DNA of 64,000 nt from Trachythela sp. YZ-2020 (Eukaryota; Cnidaria; Anthozoa; Malacalcyonacea; Clavulariidae), in the NCBI GenBank assembly GCA_016169945.1, contig JADLSH010000368.1:620001-684000 (forward strand). The letters are read 5' to 3'. The notes under the pieces are model-generated. The model ran no database searches. It had not been told where the DNA came from and saw nothing but the letters and a program-made list of their open reading frames with translations. Below are positions 56,389 to 64,000 of the stretch, one piece after another. A program made the position numbers and the translations under genes. How positions within the stretch are numbered: position 1 is the first letter of the stretch; every line of letters starts with the position of its first letter.

Positions 56389-58460
56389 GTGAATACCACA
56401 GCCAGAATGTTTTTTGTGGAAGAGATTCGTCTTGGTTTTCAAGAGACAAGGTATGATTATGTACAATTTCTTGTGTACAGTATCTTTATATTCTATGGAC
56501 CACCTTTTGGTGGAAAAGTTGTCATATTGTGCCTTACTGCCTTGTGCATATACCTATATGATATTTTAGAGTACCTATTGGGTGCGTTGGATCCTAATGG
56601 GTTAATTATCCAGGTAATAAGTTTATTTAAAAGCTTTATTTTAATACCTGGTTGCTGTGAATTTGTATCTTACTGAAGTTGGTTAATTTGTCAAATTCAC
56701 CCTGCTTTAGTTGGTAAATGCCATTTTTAAACAGGCATTCTAAACTTGTATGTTTTGTGTAGAAAACACAAAAGAGAAGAAGAACACCACTAGTGTTGGC
56801 AAGTACAATTGATGCTGGCTTATTACGTACAGCTGCTGAGAGGGAAAATGATGAGCGGATACTTGTGCAGATTAGAGATAAAGACTTTGTTGCATTGGAG
56901 GTCCGCTACCACAAAGTTTGCTATAGCAACCATACCATATTCCTTGCAAGGGAGGCAAAGACGACCACAACATGTGCACCAGTGTATTCTGTAAAGAAGT
57001 CATCGAAACTGAAATCATCAAGGGAAAAGCAATAAAGTACATGATGGACTTACTTGAGAAATTTGTTGTCATTGCTAAGGAAACTGAGAATGTGGATGCA
57101 TCGAAATACAGGTCTTCCAAGCTCAAGCAACGGCTAATTAACAGTTATCCCCAGCTGGTATTCTATTTGCCTAAATCTAGAAATGTTATTGAAATTGTGT
57201 ATGCTGAGAACTTGGATATTTCTGATTTAGTTGAGGAACATATGTTGAATAAAGCCGAAAATACTGATGAAAAATTTGATGAAGGCGACTGCATCGGTGG
57301 GTACATGAGGACAATTATTATACAGAAACAGCTACGAATTCTCAACTTAACGAGTTGCAAGTGTTATACAATGCACCATTAATTCTTAAACAAAAGGTTC
57401 AATAAATCCCCAAGCTTGATCTACCTTGGCCTCCATTAGCATCAGATCTGACAATGACTAATGTGAAGAAAGTGGTTCCATGTGAGCTTTTCAACACACT
57501 GGCTTGGGTCTGTGGATTCTCGTCAGAACCCACTTTAAACAATTATGTGGAAATAGACCATAAAGAAAGTGCCAATCTGATGTCAATCACACAAGACCTA
57601 GTAAACTTAGCATCTAATCAAAGGAATCCTACTCCAAAGAGCATAGCATTTGCCATGGCACTTAGGCAACTGACAGGATCAGCCTCAGTTATATCTTTAT
57701 TAAGTGGCTTGGGACATTGCATGTCTCACTCATTCGTATTGTCTCATGAAACAGCACTAGCACAGTTGAATATATCTAATTAGGACTCTACTGTTCCTCC
57801 AGGTTTTATTGGTAATGTACCAACTACACTTGCATAAGGGATAACGATGACTCTTCTGAAGAAACTAGATCTGGAAAGGGAACAACTCATATAACTGGAG
57901 AATTATCATTCAAAGGGATGCTGCTGTATCTTGTGATTCAGAGAGAAGAGAGAGTATTTCCCGAAAGAAATCAGTCCTAGCACATCAAAGGATATTGAAC
58001 CATATTTTCTTGGAAAAAGAAAAACTGTTAACTTGAGTGATGCAATGCTCAACAAGGAAATTGGAGAAGAACATCATATTGAACCCCAGAATGACGCTAA
58101 GAAGAAAGACCTTGCATTCACCTTGTGCTGAATCACTCTTTCCAATTGGACAGGATTCAACACCAAAATTATTTACAAGAGAAACATACCTACCCAGTCC
58201 AACATTGGCTATCTGCCCATAATTGATGCAAGCTCAACAGAACTTTCAAAATCAGAGTGAGAAGATTGCCAACAAACTGAACTTGAAATACATGTGCTTG
58301 GTTTTTGATGAGGCGATCTACAGTATGCCAAAGTTCAGCAATTTAGATGGAAGGAAGAGAGGTATCTCAGCCGATTTATTGTCCGACTGGGGGATTTTCA
58401 CATGCCAATGTCATATTGTGGAGCAATTTCAAAGCTGTTTAAAGATGCTGGATTAAATGT
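56389..58460 (+). pseudogene. Unclassified transposon-borne gene of a type repeated in cnidarians, frameshifted
   Basis: Plus-strand pieces in several frames: 56793-57035 (GLLRTAAERENDERILVQIR, VALEVRYHKVCYSNHT with C/H residues), 56990-57360 (KYMMDLLEKFVVIAKETENV, RSSKLKQRLINSYPQLVFYL), 57454-57783 (CELFNTLAWVCGFSSEPTLN, PTPKSIAFAMALRQLTGSAS, GLGHCMSHSFVLSHETALAQ) and 58290-58460 (YMCLVFDEAIYS, then one frame over FRWKEERYLSRFIVRLGDFH and ISKLFKDAGL). The same combination is familiar to me from uncharacterised multicopy invertebrate proteins, but I cannot name the family. Stops and frame changes show decay. Reaction and partner are unknown. Confidence 0.55.
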
Positions 58461-58987
58461 ATTTTTCAAATGTATAATTTTCATTGTTAAAAACTCATTA
58501 ATATTCAATAAGCATTTTGTCCAATCCGATGTCCACATCTGGTCACAAGGAAAGCCTAAGGTGGTTGAAATTTTTCGATTTAGATACTTTTACTATTATA
58601 ATTTTATGCTACATGTCTCTTTTTCCCCCAAAAAATATTATTCTATGACAAATTTGCCTTCAAAGATGCCTTACTCTAAAATTAACTCCTTAGCAACGCC
58701 GTAGCAACGTGTTTTCAGCCAAAATTCACAGGATTCATTCACTCAAAAAAGTTTTTTTTCAATTTCTCCCTTTGGTGTATGTTATTTAAAGTTTTTTCCG
58801 TTGGTTCATTGTGATTGGTCCTTTGGGAGCCATGGCAACGCACTGTCTTTTATAGCAAACTCGTGATCGATTCTCAACACGTTGTGCAAATATCTCTGTT
58901 TTTTTTACATTTCTAAGGCGAAAAGTTAATTTCTAAGTGTTGTAGTACAGTCCTTTTGTTTCTCTGATATTAATTTGGAGTAAATAA

Positions 58988-60731
58988 ATGGGAAATACTA
59001 AGAATAGAAAGAGAAAGAAGCCTAGAAATCCACCATCAAAGAATGCAAAAAAAGTCAAAGATGGCGGACCTGGTGATGAAAGCCCTGGACCTTCTGCGAT
59101 GAAAATCGGCGAAAATACTGCCAAGTTGGGTGCTATTTCGGGAAATGTGGACACCAGTATTAAGGAAGGCACAGTATTTATGGATTTGTCGGTGCTATTT
59201 GGTGTTTTCGATGACATTTTGAAATGTCCTGAATGTGGAGGTGACATGGATTCTCATCTTGACACGAAGAAAAAGAATGGTTTTTCCAGTTACATTGTTT
59301 TGCAATGTAAAAGTATGGAGTGTGAGTGGAAGTATTGTTTCAACACATCAAAGAAACAAGGCCCTTCTTATGAAGTAAATGTCAGAGCGATCCTGGCTTT
59401 CAGGGAAATTGGTCGAGGACACACTGCCATGACAACCTTCAGCAAGATCATGAATATGCCTGGTCCACCATCGCGCCGGATCTTCACCAAGATACAAAAT
59501 GAAAAGCTTTTGCCCACGGTGAAGCAGTTAGCCAATGATAGCTTGGTGAGCAATGCTGTGACTGTTAGGGAGATGAGTGCGAATGGTGCTGGAGAATGCG
59601 GAATATCCTTAGATGGTACTTGGCAGAAGAGGGGTCATGCATCTCACAATGGCATCGTCACAATAATATCCCTGGATACCAAGAAGTGCCTGGATGTCGA
59701 AGTGTTATCTGACAAGTGCCAACAATGTCATAAGTGGGGGAAAAAGATGAATGACCCAAGATATGGAGAATGGAAAGCCTCTCACCAATGCAAAATCAAC
59801 CATGCAGGAAGTGCCGGCAGTATGGAAACGACTGGAGCTTTGCGGATATTCGAACGGTCGTTCACTACAAGGGCTCAAGTATAAGGACATGCTTGGAGAT
59901 GGTGATTCGTCAACCTACAATGCTATTGTTCAAAGCAAGCCATATGGAGATGACTGCATACCCAATAAATTGGAGTGCATCGGACACGTGCAAAAGCGCG
60001 TTGGAAGTCGGTTGCGAAAGTTGAAGAACGCCAACAAAGGTGTTAAACTTGATGATGGGAAAGGCTTGGCTGGTAGAGGTAGGCTCACTGATGGCAAAGT
60101 TGATGTTCTGCAGAACTATTATGGTTTGGCCATAAGAGAAAATCTGGATGATGTTGGTAAAATGGCCAAGGCCATAAAGGCATCACTGTATCATGTTGCG
60201 TCAACCGATGAGAATCCTCAGCATCATCTCTGCCCTGGTGGCGAGAACAGTTGGTGCGGTTACCAAAGAGACAGTGAGACATACAAGCACAAGAATGGGA
60301 TTCCAAAGTCCATTGTTGACTTCATTGAGCCGGTATTTGACAATCTCAGTAACCCTGACTTGTTGGGTAAATGTACTCATGGCTTGACCCAAAATGTGAA
60401 CGAATGTTTGAACGGCCGTATCTGGGACAGATGTCCAAAATCTACTTATGTAGAGCAGGAAACTGTTGCCCTTGCAACTGGTTTAGCTGTGTTGAAGTTT
60501 AATGATGGGGACATTTCCTTTATCAAAATATTTAGCGATTTGGACATAACTCCTGGATACTTCACTTGTAAAGGTTCCGAAGACTGCGACAAAGCAAGAA
60601 TCACACTGTCCGCAAAAAAAAACACAGACAGAGTAAAAAAGAGAGGAAAAATATTAAGGCACCTTAGGAAAAACTATATTGACACTACTAAGGATAATGA
60701 AGGCACAACCTGTGAAGCAGGTGGCTTCTAA
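58988..60731 (+). pseudogene. Mutator-like (MULE) transposase, nearly intact, two close one-base losses
   Basis: The ATG at 58988 opens a basic N-terminus, then a zinc-binding region (CPECGGDMDSH near residue 80, CKSMECEWKYC near 107) and the catalytic fold starting GISLDGTWQKRGHASHNGIV (first Asp about residue 209), followed by CQQCHKW. The frame is lost at about 59860 and again at about 59872, and resumes as LKYKDMLGDGDSSTYNAI (second Asp), KLECIGHVQKRVGSRLRKL and NVNECLNGRIWDRCPKSTYV (catalytic Glu), ending at 60731. About 580 residues in all, full length for cnidarian Mutator-like transposase-domain proteins. Everything outside the 12-base break looks undamaged, so this copy died recently or the break is a sequencing error. 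A candidate AATAAA is at about 61000. Confidence 0.9.
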
Positions 60732-63700
60732 ACATTTCTGAAGGGGAAAAACACTAAACTAAACTTTTAAATGGCATTTTCTGCTTTCAATGATTTCGCC
60801 ATCATGGGGAATCTTTGTGACACCATAACTTTTCTAATATACATTAGGCATGCTAATGGCTAATGACTTTATCTAGTTCCTGATACTCTTCAAATTTCAA
60901 TATATTTCATTGACAATGAATTATTGAGGTTTAATACCTTAATTATTAACTTAAAACATTGAATTTTCACCTACTATTCAAATTTGTTACTGCAGTTTTT
61001 GAAATAAAGCTTTAAACTGAAATCAAAGAGTGTCAGGAACTAGCCCATGTTATTAGCATTAAAAATATATATCATTCACTTCATTCTGATTAATGGTTCT
61101 TGTGTTATCGTGTTACACGTTAAGTCAAATTGTCGCTAATTTGACAGCCGCCATGTTGGCTAATTAGTGTAATTAGTGAGTTAAGTGAAATTTTTTTTTA
61201 GAAGTTCATTTCTATTAGTTTGCTCTTTCAAAAAATGGTTTTGTATTAAGTCTGTTTTGAAAAATGAAAAAAATTGCTCGAAAGGTGAATGACCACCTAT
61301 TTGATGCCTTTTAAATTATAGTTCACTACAAATCATGAAAATTTTAATATAAAGACACACTATCTCAATGTATAGGTTCATTCATCTTTATGTTGAATAT
61401 TAATAAGTTTTTTATATATTATGTAAGTCATTTAAAAAACTTTTAGCATATGTTTTACCAGGTATGAAACACTTGGCTGAGCCTGGGGTTTTTATACTTG
61501 ATAAAACACTGAGCTGTTTTGTTGTTATTTCTATAGGACATCCTTATTGAGTCTGAAATTGTAGCGATTGGATCAATAAATGGAGTAATGTCGGGCAAGC
61601 AAGACGAAATTGGTTGATACAAAAACAGAGTCGTAATGAAGTTCCAGTCAGCGTAGAGTTAACCTACGTGCTTTCTTACTAAGACCATACAACTGGATTG
61701 GACGCAAAGAAAAGAATAAACAACTAGGAACCTGGACTAATAAAATTGACGGGAAAAGAGTTAGAAAATAAATAAGATTGTGAACACCGAGTAATACTTA
61801 TTTATGGTATATGGTAATTTCTCTATTAAGCACACCCCCCCCCTCCCCCCCCCCTCTCCTGTAAGCAATTAATTTATAAACTCGTGAAGTGTGAAAGTAT
61901 TGTATTTTAAAGATAATTATGATATTTTACTAATACTTTGGTACGTAACATCACTGTACCCGATGTTGCATATTTATAAAGAGAATCAAACGTGCAAACA
62001 GACTCTTTGTATATAATTATTAGAAATAACCCCTCTCCCCAAAAAAATTAATAGAGAAATTACGGTATGCGTGTTCTAGAATGTTTAGGATTGTGGTAAT
62101 ATTTAAAGCCTGAAAAACAGATTTGCTTGCAAACGTCATGCAATTGCTGTAGTATAAAATAACATATTTTTAATAAGTTATTATTGTAATGTTGGCTTGG
62201 AAGTGTTCCTGGCGAGGGCTCGACACGGTACATTGCTCAGAATGTTTGGCGAACTCTATTAAAATGTACAGAACATCAAAATATCATGTATTTTTAAAAA
62301 ACTCCGATGTTATCTTGTTTTCCGGCCACATTTCATAATTTTTTTCTTGTCCAGTGCTGGGTTGAGATCAGTTTTTCCTATCTGCGCGTGCGCATTAAGT
62401 GTTTTGTGTTCAGGCGCATGCGTATTGCAACACAACAATGGCCGTTCGTGGATTTCGAAACACGAGTAAGCCCGAACTTTGGAGAGGTTGTACTTCAATT
62501 TGTGCAACTATCTCGCTTTGGGGTGAAGTAGATTCTAACTAAGTAAGTTCTAATCTATCGATTCATGTACAAATTATGTAGTTACACGACGGGTGCTACG
62601 GAATTGAACATTTTCGACCCTCATCCCACGGCCTACAGGAGTTTAGTTTAGCAATTTTGACAACTGATTATACATTACAATGATTTCTAACAGTTTTGAG
62701 ATATATTGCTTACATTTTATATTACAGTACAAACTGGGGGAATAAAGGAACAATAGTTATATATACAGGAGGTTATGTCACCAGAGGCAGAGTTAACTTG
62801 GTGACAAAATATTATACAGAACAGTTTGGATATCTTAAACCCAATGCAAGCCCATGTATCTATAGCTGTAGATGAAGCTAATGTTTATTCTTCATTATAT
62901 AAAAATACCTGCCTGCGATAGTCTTACTAGTCTGTTTTTCACAGTTTCTAACTTTCTAATGCACTGCAGGTTCTACAATATTATATAAAATACAAGCAAA
63001 ACTACAAATATGATTGCTTAAATAAGGCTCAGAAAAATGCTTTTCATCTTGTGATAAGTTTGATAAAAAATTAATTCATTTTCAATAGTTGTAAAATAAC
63101 AGAATTGAGTTTGTCAATGGTCAATACTGATTGCATGGTATTGCATTTGACCCCTTATGTTTGATATAATATTATGCAGACAGCTGAGGGTCAGAGGGTG
63201 CCAATAATGCTACCAACTATTTGTTTCATTCAATCTATTAGTTGGCACATTGGCAAAGACAAGATACTGTATACAGTAATTGATTTCAAGATAATACAGC
63301 ATTATTGCGAATACTTCTAATGAGGTAGTATATCTAAAGGATTGTTCTCTTATTTGCCTTCAGGTTTTGTAAAGGTAACCTTGTGAATTTACATGCTCAT
63401 TTTCGAGGTACTGTTTATTACTGATGGTACTATAGAAAACTGGTATGGTTATCTTGAAACACATGCACATAATCAAACTTGCACGTGAGTTGAAGCAAGA
63501 TATAAATCCCTCGTGGAAGGGATTTCCAAAATGTTTTATATGTGCATTCCCTAGCTTACATACATCTTCTCTCTCGTAATACTGGAAAATTTTATTCCTC
63601 ACCTCATCCACCATATATCGCAAACGTCGCATATCCTTGCACTAACACGACGTTGGTTTGTATATAGTATATAGTACACTACGAACGTGTACCGATAGGG

Positions 63701-64000
63701 TGAAAATAGGAATACGAATTGCGGAAGTGAAAGTATTCTTGCCGTTAAGATTTAGCTGGAAGCCTGGGGTCTAATTTAGGTAAACCTTATAGTCGAATAC
63801 AGGCGTTTAGTTTTTAACTATACGATCACAGCGTACTTAAAACTTTAAGTCAATTATATTTTGCAGGAACGGGTTTGTATAGCAAAGTAGTTAAATTTAA
63901 CTATGGTGTGAATGTTTGCCAATCAGAATCGCTTATTTTAGAATAGATTACCGCCGAAAAGATCAAATTAGATTGAAAAGAACATTTCCGGTGTTAAATC
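60732..64000. other. Intergenic, no gene recognised
   Basis: AT-rich. Imperfect inverted block GCTAATGGCTAATGAC...CTAGTTCCTGA (60845-60890) against 61026-61062. C-rich runs at 61833-61860. A sequence like the 9533/50802 MITE (AAAGTAGTTAAATTTAACTA) at 63880-63950 and an end-like ATACAGGCGTTTAG at 63797. Short frames at 62307-62531 and 63360-63632 have no domain support. Confidence 0.4.

Noticed and set aside
58933..59247. Minus-strand 104-codon frame
   Set aside because: Antisense to the MULE N-terminus and proline/phenylalanine rich because the sense strand is lysine/glycine rich.
60085..60392. Minus-strand frames inside the MULE gene
   Set aside because: Antisense shadows of the conserved transposase frame.

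Overview
This is a eukaryotic, AT-rich window. It most resembles a cnidarian genome, probably anthozoan, although species cannot be read from the sequence. The reasons are intronless rhodopsin-like GPCRs with degenerate motifs, small exons with GT/AG introns, and the repeat mixture (Penelope-like elements with hammerhead motifs, KDZ, P, hAT, Harbinger, Mutator, BEL/Pao, CR1-like LINEs). All product calls come from reading translations by eye; no database search was run.

Host genes. Three are well supported: a single-exon orphan GPCR (3921-4880, +); an SLC17/sialin-like anion transporter whose ten consecutive exons from 13216 to 24083 (+) join in perfect phase, with a possible first exon at 12314; and ZNF511 (minus strand, five phase-consistent exons from 39649 down to 36901, with a possible C-terminal extension to 35404). 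A fourth possible host gene is an unrecognised exon of about 205 codons (25793-26408, minus).

Mobile DNA. Almost everything else is transposon. 1-3250 holds a LINE with a 334 bp MITE inside it, a hAT derivative with an 8 bp target duplication, and a BEL/Pao 3' fragment. 5150-8330 is a LINE abutting a BEL/Pao gag-pol fragment so that their reading frames are fused. 10440-12240 is a 5'-truncated Penelope-like element ending in a hammerhead-ribozyme-like motif. 29060-34220 is a second BEL/Pao copy split by at least five foldback or MITE insertions; comparison with the fragment at 2468-3250 supplies a natural empty site. 41-48 kb holds P-element, Harbinger, Penelope and Crypton-like remnants. 49093-53492 is a decayed KDZ transposase gene, 56.4-58.5 kb an unclassified transposon-borne gene, and 58988-60731 a nearly intact Mutator-like transposase broken by two closely spaced one-base losses.

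The most unusual object is a 4.9 kb foldback element (15737-20640) inside an SLC17 intron. It has 8-11 bp target duplications and about 1.6 kb inverted arms. Each arm carries GTAGCGCTAC micro-repeats near its tip and a copy of one unrecognised, outward-facing reading frame. The centre is built of 15 bp arrays and about 860 bp of self-complementary CATAGTC/CTATAGTC satellite.

No bacterial genes, CRISPR arrays or rRNA genes were seen.
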